From: Candidatus Cloacimonadota bacterium
GTDB taxonomy: Bacteria; UBA4055
DNA length: 38,036 bases
Assembly: GCA_002742935.1 (NCBI GenBank)
Contig: PDON01000036.1
Coordinates: forward strand, 1 to 38,036
Direction: 5' to 3'
Shown: positions 24,306 through 32,799 of the stretch, piece after piece
Layout: the number at the start of each line of letters is the position of its first letter
How positions within the stretch are numbered: the stretch's first letter is position 1
Position numbers and translations under genes: made by a program
Notes under the pieces: model-generated
Databases searched by the model: none
What the model was told of the DNA's origin: nothing
What the model saw: the letters and a program-made list of their open reading frames with translations, nothing else

Positions 24306-25253
24306 ATGAAAATAGCCGTTGATCTAATGGGAGGAGATAAAGCTCCCGAAGTAATAATTGAAGGTTGCTCTATTTTTCTAAATGGCGGAACTGATTCAAA
24401 TCTTCATCTGGTTGGTTCAAAAATAGCCGTAGAAAAAGCAAAAAGCCTTTCTGTTTTAAAGGATTGTAGCTTTGATATATGTGAAGATTTTATCTCCATG
24501 AAAGAATCAATGCACTCTTTCTCCAAAAATAGAGATGAAACATCTATCAATAGAGCTATGAAGCTTCATAAATCAGGTGTTGTAGATGCTGTTTTCAGTG
24601 CCGGCAATTCCGGAGCAATTATCTATACGGCTATGGATATTTTAGGAAAACTGGATAGTTCTCTATCTCCTGCTCTATTAACATTGGTACCCAAAACAGA
24701 TCTAAAATATCTTGTTCTTTTAGATATTGGAGGTTCCGGTAACAGGCTGGTTGAAAAAGATTATCTTCTTTATCTTGCAAAAAGCGGTTCCGATTTTTAC
24801 AAATATTTTTTTGATTCTGATTCTCCAAAAGTTGGTTTGTTAAACATTGGAGAAGAAAGGTATAAGGGAACTCACGAACATACACTTGCTTTTAATGAAC
24901 TTGAAAGTTCAAGTTTAAATTTCTCAGGAAATATTGAAGGGGATAAAATTTTTGATACTGATATTGATGTTCTTGTAACAGATGGATTTACAGGTAATAT
25001 TATTTTGAAGCTTATGGAATCTTTTTACGATATTATGACTAAAAAATTTGATGATATTGGTGTCTCAAAACTGATAAGAAACAGTAACTATTATCCCAAA
25101 GATCTTAAGTATGAGAATATTGGAGGGGCTCTTCTTTTGGGTGTTGATGGAAATGTTACTATTGGTCATGGAAAATCTACTCCCAGAGCCATTGCTTCAG
25201 GTCTTGGCTTTGCTGAAAGATATTATAAAAAAACTTCTGTAGAAAAAAATTAG
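24306..25253 (+). CDS. plsX: phosphate acyltransferase PlsX
   Basis: 315 residues from ATG 24306. The open frame runs 46 codons further upstream but through the rpmF terminator, so that part is not coding. 'MKIAVDLMGGDKAPEVIIEG' is the PlsX start, with 'GNSGAI' (about 102), 'LLDIGG' and 'VLVTDGFTGNIILKLME' (about 224-240) in the C-terminal half, and 'HGKSTPRAI' near the end. PlsX makes acyl-phosphate from acyl-ACP for phospholipid synthesis and associates with the inner membrane. The usual fabH neighbour does not follow; a TPR-headed operon does. Confidence 0.94.
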   Translation: MKIAVDLMGGDKAPEVIIEGCSIFLNGGTDSNLHLVGSKIAVEKAKSLSVLKDCSFDICEDFISMKESMHSFSKNRDETSINRAMKLHKSGVVDAVFSAGNSGAIIYTAMDILGKLDSSLSPALLTLVPKTDLKYLVLLDIGGSGNRLVEKDYLLYLAKSGSDFYKYFFDSDSPKVGLLNIGEERYKGTHEHTLAFNELESSSLNFSGNIEGDKIFDTDIDVLVTDGFTGNIILKLMESFYDIMTKKFDDIGVSKLIRNSNYYPKDLKYENIGGALLLGVDGNVTIGHGKSTPRAIASGLGFAERYYKKTSVEKN

Positions 25254-25406
25254 AATCTAGAGATCTACCCTGAAAAAAATCTGAATAATTGGTAATTTAT
25301 TATTATCTTGTATATATTAATATCTGTTGAATACTATCTTGATAGACTTTTCTCATGTTTATGATTATATTTTATCTGGATAGTTTACCTAATTTATGAG
25401 GCTATA

Positions 25407-25838
25407 ATGAAAACAATACTACTATTGCTGGTTATAAATGTAATACTCTTTTCTGCCCCGCCTAAGAGTTATAAAAGGGGATATGAGTTGTATGGTCAAA
25501 AAAAGTATGACCAATCAATAGAGATGTTTTCTAAACTTTTAGAAAAGTATCCTGAAAGTTTTTATGCGGGCAATGCTTACTATTGGATTGGAATGATAGA
25601 TTTTGAAAGAGAAAACTATAATAGCTCTATTCTAAACTTTGAGAAAGTGTTAACTTGTAAAAATAAGTGGAAGTTTGCCGATGCTCTTTTAGGTATTGCT
25701 CATTGTTATGAACGAAAAAATGATAAAGATAAAGCTGATATACATTATAAAGAGATCTACTCTCTTTACAAAAAGAGTAAGAAGTTGGTTGGAGAAAATG
25801 TTTTAAAAATTGTTAAATCTAAGTTGGGTATACAGTGA
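25407..25838 (+). CDS. secreted TPR-repeat protein (CpoB/YbgF-like C-terminal domain)
   Basis: 143 residues. Signal peptide at about 1-16 ('MKTILLLLVINVILFSA'), then three tetratricopeptide-like repeats: 'KRGYELYGQKKYDQSIEMFS' (23-42), 'GNAYYWIGMIDFERENYNSS' (55-74), and 'ADALLGIAHCYERKNDKDKA' (91-110). The domain resembles the periplasmic C-terminal TPR domain of CpoB, which works with Tol-Pal and cell-wall synthesis; no Tol genes are near. GAGG precedes the ATG. Its TGA overlaps the GTG start of glmX by 4 nt, so the genes are translationally coupled. Confidence 0.75.
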   Translation: MKTILLLLVINVILFSAPPKSYKRGYELYGQKKYDQSIEMFSKLLEKYPESFYAGNAYYWIGMIDFERENYNSSILNFEKVLTCKNKWKFADALLGIAHCYERKNDKDKADIHYKEIYSLYKKSKKLVGENVLKIVKSKLGIQ

Positions 25839-27028
25839 AGAATCTACTTATAATTGAACAAAATCCCCAAAACTACTACCCTGTTTCACTTAATAGAAGG
25901 GTCTCTAAACTGTTTTCGGGTATGATGAGTTTTGAAGATAGGGTTAAACATATTTTTAGTGAGTTTAAAATCTTTCTGAACTTTAGAGAAAAGATTGATT
26001 TTTATGATGAGATAGATACAAGTTATTGTAATGAAGATATCTACTTTATCGAATCAACTATTAAAGATCTTGATTTCGTAAAGGAGAGTATTAGATCAAT
26101 TCCTAAAGATAGGTCTAAAGTGTATAAGAATGGAGAAACTCTATTGTATGGTTTCATAAAAGCTTCTGATATTGAAAAATTTTACTCAAGAGATTTTTCC
26201 GATATTGAGTGTATTGAGTGCAATTTAGAATATTATAGATATCTTTGGGAAATTGTTAATGATAATCATAGTATAATTGAAAGAGATTTTTCTCTATTAA
26301 AGAGTCCTTTTAGAAATATTGAAGAGATTGATAATGTAACTTTGGTTAACAGAGAAAATATTTTTGTTAGAGGAGAGATTAAAATTAAAGCCGGATCAAT
26401 TATAGATGGAAGTGAAGGTGTTGTTGTAATTGATGAAGGTTCTGAAATCTTACACAATTCTGTTGTTATAGGACCTGTATATATTGGACATTCCACAAAG
26501 ATAAAAATAGGTTCTAAGATATATGAAAATTGTAGTTTTGGACCGGTTTGTAAAATTGGAGGAGAGGTTGAAGCTGTTATATTTCAAGGATATTCAAATA
26601 AACAGCATGATGGTTTCTTAGGACATGCTTACATTGGTTCTTGGTGTAACTTTGGAGCTGATACAAATAATTCCGATCTTAAAAATAACTATAGAAAAGT
26701 GAAAGTTGAGTTGAATGGTGAACTTATAGATACAGAATCTCAATTTGCAGGACTTTTCATGGGTGATCATACAAAAACAGGAATTAATACTATGTTTGAT
26801 ACTGGTACAGTTGTTGGTATGGGGTGTAATGTTTATGGTGAGGGTTTCCCTAAAAGAGTTATACCAAGTTTCAATTGGGGGGGGAAGAGTAAACTTATTA
26901 AGTACCCTGTAGACAGAATTATTGAAACTTCAAAAGTCGTTATGAGTAGGAGATCTTGCTCTTTAAGTAGTAAAGAGGAGGAGTATTACAGAGATATTTT
27001 TAGAGAAGGGGAAAGTAATGCTTGGTAA
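25835..27028 (+). CDS. GlmX-like UDP-GlcNAc diphosphorylase / glucosamine-1-phosphate acetyltransferase family protein
   Basis: 397 residues, beginning at a GTG that overlaps the preceding stop. The N-terminal 160 residues resemble the divergent nucleotidyltransferase domain of the Bacteroidetes-type alternative GlmU ('YYPVSLNRRVSKLFSGMMSF', a place where relatives show 'PLT.TRPv..lr.Gi.t'). The C-terminal part (about 175-385) is a left-handed beta-helix of hexapeptide repeats ('IKAGSIIDGSEGVVVIDEGS', 'HSTKIKIGSKIYENCSFGPV'), with 'GHAYIGSWCNFGADTNNSDL' as the acetyltransferase-like active region. The family is proposed to make UDP-GlcNAc for peptidoglycan and surface polysaccharide. It overlaps ctpA by 11 nt. 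Confidence 0.75.
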   Translation: MKNLLIIEQNPQNYYPVSLNRRVSKLFSGMMSFEDRVKHIFSEFKIFLNFREKIDFYDEIDTSYCNEDIYFIESTIKDLDFVKESIRSIPKDRSKVYKNGETLLYGFIKASDIEKFYSRDFSDIECIECNLEYYRYLWEIVNDNHSIIERDFSLLKSPFRNIEEIDNVTLVNRENIFVRGEIKIKAGSIIDGSEGVVVIDEGSEILHNSVVIGPVYIGHSTKIKIGSKIYENCSFGPVCKIGGEVEAVIFQGYSNKQHDGFLGHAYIGSWCNFGADTNNSDLKNNYRKVKVELNGELIDTESQFAGLFMGDHTKTGINTMFDTGTVVGMGCNVYGEGFPKRVIPSFNWGGKSKLIKYPVDRIIETSKVVMSRRSCSLSSKEEEYYRDIFREGESNAW

Positions 27029-28682
27029 GAAATTTTATGCATTATCCATAATCTTTTTAATTTTAGCAATTGGATTGAGTTATAAATATGAAGAAATAGA
27101 AGCTGCTGAAACTGTTGACAATCATCTTCAATGGCTCCAAAAAATTGATAGAATCTATAGAATTGTAGACAAAGTTTATGTAGATGAGGTTGAATCAGAT
27201 AAGCTTATGAAAGGTGCTGTTGATGGCTTTTTAAAGGAGCTTGACCCTCACTCATACTACATTACTCCAGAGAAGCAGAAGGAGGTAGATGAAGATTTTA
27301 ACGGAGAGTTTGGTGGTATTGGTATTGAATTTGAGATAAAAGATAAATATTTAACTGTTGTTACACCAATACCGGGTACTCCATCAGATGCACTTGGGAT
27401 TCAACCGGGGGATAAAATTGTAAAAATTGATGATGAGACTGCTTTTGATATTACAACTCAAGAGGTCTTTAAAAGATTAAAGGGTCCCATTGGTACAGAG
27501 GTTAAGATAGGTGTCAGCAGATCCGGTGTTGATAAAATTTTGGATTATGTAATTAAAAGAGCCGCAATTCCTGTTAGAAGTGTTGTAGCTAAATGTATGG
27601 TTGATGATATTACCGGTTTTGTAAAAATAAATAGATTTGCAATGAAAACAGCTCAAGAGTTAAGAGAATCTTTGGAATTTTTAAAATCTCAAGGTATGGA
27701 AAGGCTAATCCTTGATCTCAGGGGTAATCCGGGGGGATTGATGGATCAGGCTATAGAGGTTGTGGATATGTTTATTGGTGGGAATAAAAAAATTGTTTAC
27801 ACAAAGGGTCGATTATCTCAATTTGATGAGGAGTACTACTCAACAGATTCAAAAAATGATCTTACAGATATTCCTATTGTTATTCTGATTGATGCAGGTT
27901 CAGCCTCAGCTTCGGAGATTGTTTCAGGAGCTCTTCAAGATTATGATAGAGCTTATATAGTTGGAACAAAATCTTTTGGTAAAGGTCTTGTTCAGAGACC
28001 ATTTCCTCTTGGAGATGGATCCGTTGTTAGAGTAACTATTGCAAGATACTATACTCCTACCGGAAGACTTATTCAAAGACCTTACGATAAGGGTGTTATG
28101 AGTTATTATCTTGACAGGTATAAAGATGAAGATTCCCTTTCGGAAAAGGAGAAGTTTAAGAGGGACTCTTTAAAGAAGGCTAATACATTTTATACTTTAA
28201 AAAGAAAGCGTATTGTTTATGGAGGAGGAGGTATAACCCCAGATTCTATAGTAACATATGATCCTACGCCAAACTTGGTTCAAGATCTAATCAGAAAATC
28301 TGTTTTAAATGAGCTGGCAATTGAGTTTTACCAATCTCATAAAAATAGTAATGAAAAATGGGTAAAAGATTTTAATACTTTTTTAAATGAGTTTGAGGTT
28401 ACGGATGAGCTCATTGAATCTACTAAAGAGCATGCGGAAAAAAATAGAGTGTTCTTAGTTGAAGAGGTTACGGAAGATATGAGTAAAAATAAAAAGAAAA
28501 TTTACTACACTTTCAAAGATTTTGAAGATGCGAAAGATATTATATCTCAAGATATTAAGGAGTTTATAGCTAAGCAATTGTTTAATGATATAACTCTTTA
28601 TCCTACTGTAAGATTCAAAGAGGATAAACATGTTAAATATGCTTTTGATCTGTTTAATAAAGCTGAGGAGTTAATAGATTAA
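27018..28682 (+). CDS. S41-family C-terminal processing protease (CtpA-like)
   Basis: 554 residues. An N-terminal hydrophobic anchor or signal (about 5-22) is followed by a helical segment, a PDZ domain (about 95-180, with 'FGGIGIEF', 'PGTPSDALGIQPGDKI' and 'GPIGTEVKI'), and the S41 catalytic domain: 'LILDLRGNPGGL' (about 233-244), Ser297 in 'DAGSASASEIVSG', and Lys322 in 'SFGKGLVQRPF'. A long C-terminal extension (about 390-554) is rich in charged residues. These periplasmic Ser/Lys proteases trim cell-wall hydrolases or other exported proteins. The start overlaps glmX; the response-regulator gene follows by 1 bp. Confidence 0.92.
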   Translation: MLGKKFYALSIIFLILAIGLSYKYEEIEAAETVDNHLQWLQKIDRIYRIVDKVYVDEVESDKLMKGAVDGFLKELDPHSYYITPEKQKEVDEDFNGEFGGIGIEFEIKDKYLTVVTPIPGTPSDALGIQPGDKIVKIDDETAFDITTQEVFKRLKGPIGTEVKIGVSRSGVDKILDYVIKRAAIPVRSVVAKCMVDDITGFVKINRFAMKTAQELRESLEFLKSQGMERLILDLRGNPGGLMDQAIEVVDMFIGGNKKIVYTKGRLSQFDEEYYSTDSKNDLTDIPIVILIDAGSASASEIVSGALQDYDRAYIVGTKSFGKGLVQRPFPLGDGSVVRVTIARYYTPTGRLIQRPYDKGVMSYYLDRYKDEDSLSEKEKFKRDSLKKANTFYTLKRKRIVYGGGGITPDSIVTYDPTPNLVQDLIRKSVLNELAIEFYQSHKNSNEKWVKDFNTFLNEFEVTDELIESTKEHAEKNRVFLVEEVTEDMSKNKKKIYYTFKDFEDAKDIISQDIKEFIAKQLFNDITLYPTVRFKEDKHVKYAFDLFNKAEELID

Positions 28683-28683
28683 A

Positions 28684-29466
28684 ATGATTGATAATGATAA
28701 AATAAAGGATCTTTTTATTATAAAATTTGAAGATCTTAAGTGGGAAAATGTAAAGTCTTCATCTATTGATAAAAAATCAATTATATTTGCTGATGATGAG
28801 AAATCGTATGCCGACCTTATTTCTGAAGTTTTGGAGGAAACAGGATTATATGATGTGTGTTCAGTTCAGAATGGTAAGAAAGCTTTAAATCATTATAAAA
28901 AATCTGGAGCTGATATTATAATAACTGATATTATAATGGATACAATGACAGGTGTTGAGTTTGCCAATAAGGTCTTAAAAAATAACAATAATCAAAAAAT
29001 TAAATTTATTAGCGGTTGGGTTGGAGAAGATGTTTTAAAGGAAAAATTTTCTCAATTTTATGAAAAGGGTAATATCTCTTTCTTGAAGAAGCCTTTTTCT
29101 GTTAATCAATTACTAAGAGAAGTTTATCTTTCTTTAAATCCGGAGCTTAAAAATATTATTGTCAATACAATGGATAAAGAGAAACTTAAATCTTTAACCA
29201 AAGGTATGAAGTTTTGTGATGTAGTAGTTTTATACAACGGAATGAGAGAGCTATTGGTTGATCTTTCTGACAGGCTTTTAGATAAGTCTATAGATCAGAA
29301 ATCTATGGACGATATTCTCTTCCCAATTAGGGACTTTACAAGTGAAAAAAGCTTTGGTAGTGGTAAGGATGAAAGCTTTAAAGATGAGGTTATAAAGTAT
29401 ATCTTAAAATTGTCAACAGATTTAAAATATGTATTTAATACAGCTGTTAACGAAGATCCTATTTAA
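28684..29466 (+). CDS. response-regulator receiver protein with an unassigned C-terminal domain
   Basis: 260 residues. A 30-residue lead precedes a REC domain (about 31-150): acidic pair Asp37-Asp38 ('FADDE'), phospho-acceptor Asp82 ('IITDIIMD'), Ser in 'FISGW', and Lys in 'FLKKPFS'. The remaining 110 residues ('SLTKGMKFCDVVVLYNGMRE' onward) are predicted helical with no DNA-binding helix-turn-helix or GGDEF signature that I recognise. No histidine kinase is adjacent. It may act by protein contact with the envelope enzymes of this operon, which is inference from context. A strong terminator follows. Confidence 0.8.
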   Translation: MIDNDKIKDLFIIKFEDLKWENVKSSSIDKKSIIFADDEKSYADLISEVLEETGLYDVCSVQNGKKALNHYKKSGADIIITDIIMDTMTGVEFANKVLKNNNNQKIKFISGWVGEDVLKEKFSQFYEKGNISFLKKPFSVNQLLREVYLSLNPELKNIIVNTMDKEKLKSLTKGMKFCDVVVLYNGMRELLVDLSDRLLDKSIDQKSMDDILFPIRDFTSEKSFGSGKDESFKDEVIKYILKLSTDLKYVFNTAVNEDPI

Positions 29467-29498
29467 AAAAAAATCCCGATTATTCGGGATTTTTTTTA
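29465..29498. terminator. bidirectional terminator between convergent genes
   Basis: AAATCCCGA (29471-29479) pairs with TCGGGATTT (29484-29492), loop TTAT, flanked by an A-run on the left and a T-run on the right. It serves both the plus-strand response-regulator operon and the minus-strand UPF0158-like gene. Confidence 0.9.
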
Positions 29499-29512
29499 TA
29501 CTTCGTAAGTAT

Positions 29513-30058
29513 TTAGTCTATATAATCTAACCCTGATGTTTTTAGCCATTCCATAACATGTGCTACCAATTGATCATGATAAAATGTTATCCATTCCTCC
29601 TTTTTGCCAAGATATTTAAAAGCTAATCTTTCAAACTCGCTTTCATCTTTAAGTGAATTAAAATCCGCTTCCAGAGATTTTTTATCTTCTTCGCTACCCT
29701 CATGAGGATTTTTTTCTAAAAACAACTTGAAAATATTTTTGGATTGTTTCAAGGTAAGGGTCTCTATAGGCTCAAAATCATCTTGTTTTGTGAATCTTAT
29801 TTGTTTAATAAGATCTTTTTCATTAAAGTCATCAGTATCTAGAGAATAGTTCTTTTCATAGTACATATCATCATCTTCTGCATCTGCACCCCACTCTTCA
29901 AGCACGGTATCTGCTTCTTCATACTCCTGCTCAACCTCATCAGCCACATTTTCATCAATGTGAACTATTTCTCCTGTCTCTCTGTTCAAATAGTATGTTA
30001 TGTGAGGAGCTTTGTCTTGCATTGCTCTTATTATCTCTTCAATATCTATGTCAAGCAT
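29513..30058 (-). CDS. UPF0158-like acidic protein
   Basis: 181 residues, strongly acidic in the middle ('DEVEQEYEEADTVLEEWGAD'). 'ITYYLNRETGEIVHIDEN' (about 20-37) matches the beginning of UPF0158 proteins ('.yyLD..TGev...'), and the end 'EEWITFYHDQLVAHVMEWL' (about 154-172) matches their C-terminal motif. The function of the family is unknown; proteins are cytoplasmic. Strong AAGGAG precedes the ATG. Single-gene unit with its own terminator. Confidence 0.65.
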   Translation of the reverse strand: MLDIDIEEIIRAMQDKAPHITYYLNRETGEIVHIDENVADEVEQEYEEADTVLEEWGADAEDDDMYYEKNYSLDTDDFNEKDLIKQIRFTKQDDFEPIETLTLKQSKNIFKLFLEKNPHEGSEEDKKSLEADFNSLKDESEFERLAFKYLGKKEEWITFYHDQLVAHVMEWLKTSGLDYID

Positions 30059-30259
30059 TGATATCTCCTTATATTCTTCATTTAAAATATGATAAGTTAG
30101 ATATAGCTACTTCAATAGTTCTCAAATCCACATATATATAATAAAAAGTATAAGTGAATGTCAAAAAAAAATTAAGATTTTTTTATACAGCTAATTGTGG
30201 TTATTCTCTAAGCTTTTTAACTATTTAAATGATCACTTCCTTAATCTGGAGGAATATAA
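30059..30259. other. promoter-bearing AT-rich spacer
   Basis: The first half of the 383-bp gap between the divergent UPF0158-like and hypothetical genes. It shows only AT-rich runs and a TATACA that could be a -10 for the micropeptide that follows; nothing else is recognised. Confidence 0.25.
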
Positions 30260-30373
30260 GTGTCTCTATTTTGTATGTCAACATTAAATAGTAATTTTTT
30301 TAAACGGCTTTTTGAAATAATTGTAATTTTTATATTGAGTTATAGAGCTATTATTCATATAATTATTGATTGA
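30260..30373 (+). CDS. candidate 37-aa membrane micropeptide with strong ribosome site
   Basis: 37 codons from GTG. A full GGAGG (30248-30252) lies exactly 7 nt before the GTG, one of the best ribosome sites in the window. The peptide starts 'MSLFCMSTLNSNFFKRLF', followed by a hydrophobic helix ('EIIVIFILSYRAIIHIII'), with a Lys-Arg pair just before it, suggesting an inside N-terminus. No similarity to the three-member family at 12.9-13.9 kb. A 37-codon frame could arise by chance; the ribosome site is the main support. Confidence 0.4.
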   Translation: MSLFCMSTLNSNFFKRLFEIIVIFILSYRAIIHIIID

Positions 30374-30441
30374 ATAATATTAGAAATTTTAAGCTTAGTT
30401 ATTTTTTACAGATATGTGTGAATTTAAGAGAGGTGGTTTAA

Positions 30442-31107
30442 ATGGTTGGTAAAATATCTATCTTAATATTGGTTCTATCAAACATTCTTTTTGGATTTTT
30501 TGATATGTTTGATAGTAAAGATTCCTTAATGATTGAGGTAGATGAGATAGTTGGTGAAGTAAAAAGAAGACGGTTTGAATCTGATGTGGAGCCTTCAATC
30601 TTAAAATTTAAATCTTATAAGATTGTTAAAGATTCTATATATCTGTATTTAAGATTTGCCTATGGTTATAGAGGCGACTACTCAATAGAATCAATTACCG
30701 ATCAATTTGGAACAAAACTTAAATTTAGACCGTTAAATAGTTTCTCAAAAGATGATTGGGTTGTATTAAAAAAGGGAAGCTTAAAAGAGATTCATATAAA
30801 TGGAGTAGGACCTCTTGAAAAAAACTTTACACTCAAATACCCCATTAATGTCGAAACCTCTAAAGACTCTTTTGAAGATTTTATTAAGATCCTAAATCCC
30901 CAGTTTGCAGATGGAAATTTATTGCCTAAAAAGAATCGTTTTACTTTGGTTCTTAAAGTTATTGATAGTTGTGAACTATTTATTGATGGTGTTAAAGTTA
31001 CTCCTATAGGTGATATTGTAACATTTGAGGTTGTTGACAAAAATTCTATTTTATTGGATATAAAGAGCGAAAACGGAATTTTTTCTAAGAAGATTATGAT
31101 AAAGTAG
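30442..31107 (+). CDS. secreted hypothetical protein
   Basis: 221 residues. A signal peptide or anchor covers about 1-20 ('MVGKISILILVLSNILFGFF'), then a basic patch ('EVKRRRFESD'), then a mostly beta-predicted body with short hydrophobic strands ('DSIYLYLRFAYGYRG', 'CELFIDGVKVTPIGDIVTFEV'). The last 60 residues look like an immunoglobulin-like or carbohydrate-binding-like fold, but no family is recognised. GAGAGG precedes the ATG. It lies 9 bp upstream of the GT2 fusion gene and is probably co-transcribed with it, which would fit a role in envelope glycoconjugates. Confidence 0.6.
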   Translation: MVGKISILILVLSNILFGFFDMFDSKDSLMIEVDEIVGEVKRRRFESDVEPSILKFKSYKIVKDSIYLYLRFAYGYRGDYSIESITDQFGTKLKFRPLNSFSKDDWVVLKKGSLKEIHINGVGPLEKNFTLKYPINVETSKDSFEDFIKILNPQFADGNLLPKKNRFTLVLKVIDSCELFIDGVKVTPIGDIVTFEVVDKNSILLDIKSENGIFSKKIMIK

Positions 31108-31116
31108 GATCTTATT

Positions 31117-32718
31117 TTGGATATATCTATTGTAATATTGAACTATAATGTTAAGTTTTTTTTGGAAAACTGTCTAAGGAGTGTGATTAATTCATCTAAA
31201 GGTCTTAATTGTGAGATTATTGTTTCCGATAACAACTCTTCTGATGGAAGCAAGGAGTATATAACAGAGCGGTTTCCCGGTATTAGGTATATTTATAACA
31301 ATGAAAATCTGGGATTTGCAAAAGGTAATAATATTGCTTTAAAAGAGGCTAAGGGGAAATATATACTTGTATTAAATCCCGATACTCTTTTAAAAGAGGA
31401 TACTCTCAGAAAATGTTTTAACTATATGGAGGAGAGTAGTAGATACGATTTGGTGAGTTGTAAAGTTGTTACTCCCGATGGTAAAATTGATCCCAATTGT
31501 CATAGATCAACACCAACACCTTGGAACTCTCTAACACATATAACAAAGTTATCAAAACTTTTTAGAAATAAACTTTTTTCAAGTTACAATATGCTCTATG
31601 CCAATGATAACGAGATCTTTGATGTAGAGGTTGTTTCCGGTTCGTTTATGTTCTTTAGGAGAAAGATTTTAGAAAAAGGTATCTATATTCCCGATGAGTA
31701 TTTTATGTATGGAGAAGATATAGATTTCTGCTTTCAAATTAGAAAAGAGGGGTTTAAAATAGGTTATCTTCCTATTACAGAGTGTATTCACTACAGAGGA
31801 CAGAGTACGAAAAGTGTAAAGCTTTCAATGAGATCACATTTTTATAAATCTATGAATATTTTTATCCAAAAAAACTATTCAAAAAGATACTCTCTAATCT
31901 TTAAGTCAGCTCTTAATTTGGGCATTATAATAGCTTATCTTGTATCCTTATTATCAATATTTATCAAAAATTTTCTTCTTCCTATCTCTGATATTATTTC
32001 ATATTTAGGAGGTCTTATTATAGGAACAACCTTGTATAATCCTATAGCTAGACTTCTTTTTAATACTGAAATAGGAGATAATGGAATATCAATTCAGAGA
32101 TATTATTTAGTATCTATTATATATGTATCAACAATACTCCTTATCTCTTGGGGAAACGGAAATTACGGAAGATTTAAGTTCTCTTACAGAAGGTTGTTTG
32201 TATCTTTAGTCTTAATCTTTCTAGTTACAGTGTCAATAACATTTTTTCTCAAATCGTTTGCATTTTCAAGAATAGTACTTCTCATTATGATGGTAACTAC
32301 AATTTTCTTTATGATATTATGGAGAGTTTTACTTCTTAAGAGAATAGAACTTTTTCATAAGAGAACAATGATAGTTGGTATTGATGATAACTCTATAGAT
32401 CTTACAAAACATGAAAAGTTTATGAGAAATAAGGGGCTTTTCCTTTGTGGAATGATAGATGGAAGAGGGGAGTATTTAGGTAAGAGTATAGGGAAGTATC
32501 CAATTTACGGAAATGTGAAGAAAGTTGAAGAGATAATAGATCTTGAAAAGCTTGATCACCTTATTTTTTCTATAAAAACGATACCTCTTGATAGTATACT
32601 AAGTTTAAGAGATACCCTTTCAAAAAAGAGAGTTACTTTTAGTATTCTCATAAATAGAGATAATCCCCAAAATGGAGATTTTGAGTTTTTAGAGATCTCT
32701 ACAAAAGAATATTTCTAA
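31117..32718 (+). CDS. GT2 glycosyltransferase fused to the N-terminal half of a polyprenyl-phosphate sugar-transferase-like protein
   Basis: 533 residues starting at TTG (AGGAT upstream; 'MDISIVILNYNVKFFLENCL' is the normal GT2 start). Residues 1-250 are a GT2 domain of the rhamnosyltransferase type: 'SDNNSSDGS' (about 36), 'NENLGFAKGNN', 'LVLNPDT' (DxD-like) and 'PDEYFMYGEDIDFCFQIRKEG' with the catalytic ED. Residues 265-415 hold about five membrane segments, and 420-533 form a Rossmann-like domain ('MIVGIDDNSIDLTKHEKF', 'YPIYGNVKKVEEII'), as in the CoA_binding_3 half of WbaP/WcaJ-type enzymes. The catalytic C-terminal sugar-transferase domain of those enzymes is absent. Likely an inner-membrane enzyme of surface polysaccharide assembly. 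Confidence 0.75.
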   Translation: MDISIVILNYNVKFFLENCLRSVINSSKGLNCEIIVSDNNSSDGSKEYITERFPGIRYIYNNENLGFAKGNNIALKEAKGKYILVLNPDTLLKEDTLRKCFNYMEESSRYDLVSCKVVTPDGKIDPNCHRSTPTPWNSLTHITKLSKLFRNKLFSSYNMLYANDNEIFDVEVVSGSFMFFRRKILEKGIYIPDEYFMYGEDIDFCFQIRKEGFKIGYLPITECIHYRGQSTKSVKLSMRSHFYKSMNIFIQKNYSKRYSLIFKSALNLGIIIAYLVSLLSIFIKNFLLPISDIISYLGGLIIGTTLYNPIARLLFNTEIGDNGISIQRYYLVSIIYVSTILLISWGNGNYGRFKFSYRRLFVSLVLIFLVTVSITFFLKSFAFSRIVLLIMMVTTIFFMILWRVLLLKRIELFHKRTMIVGIDDNSIDLTKHEKFMRNKGLFLCGMIDGRGEYLGKSIGKYPIYGNVKKVEEIIDLEKLDHLIFSIKTIPLDSILSLRDTLSKKRVTFSILINRDNPQNGDFEFLEISTKEYF

Positions 32719-32799
32719 CATGAAATAGTTATATCTTTTAATTTAGAGTAATATTTTGTATAGTAGTTTTGTGAAATTAGAAGATTATTTTTAGGAACT

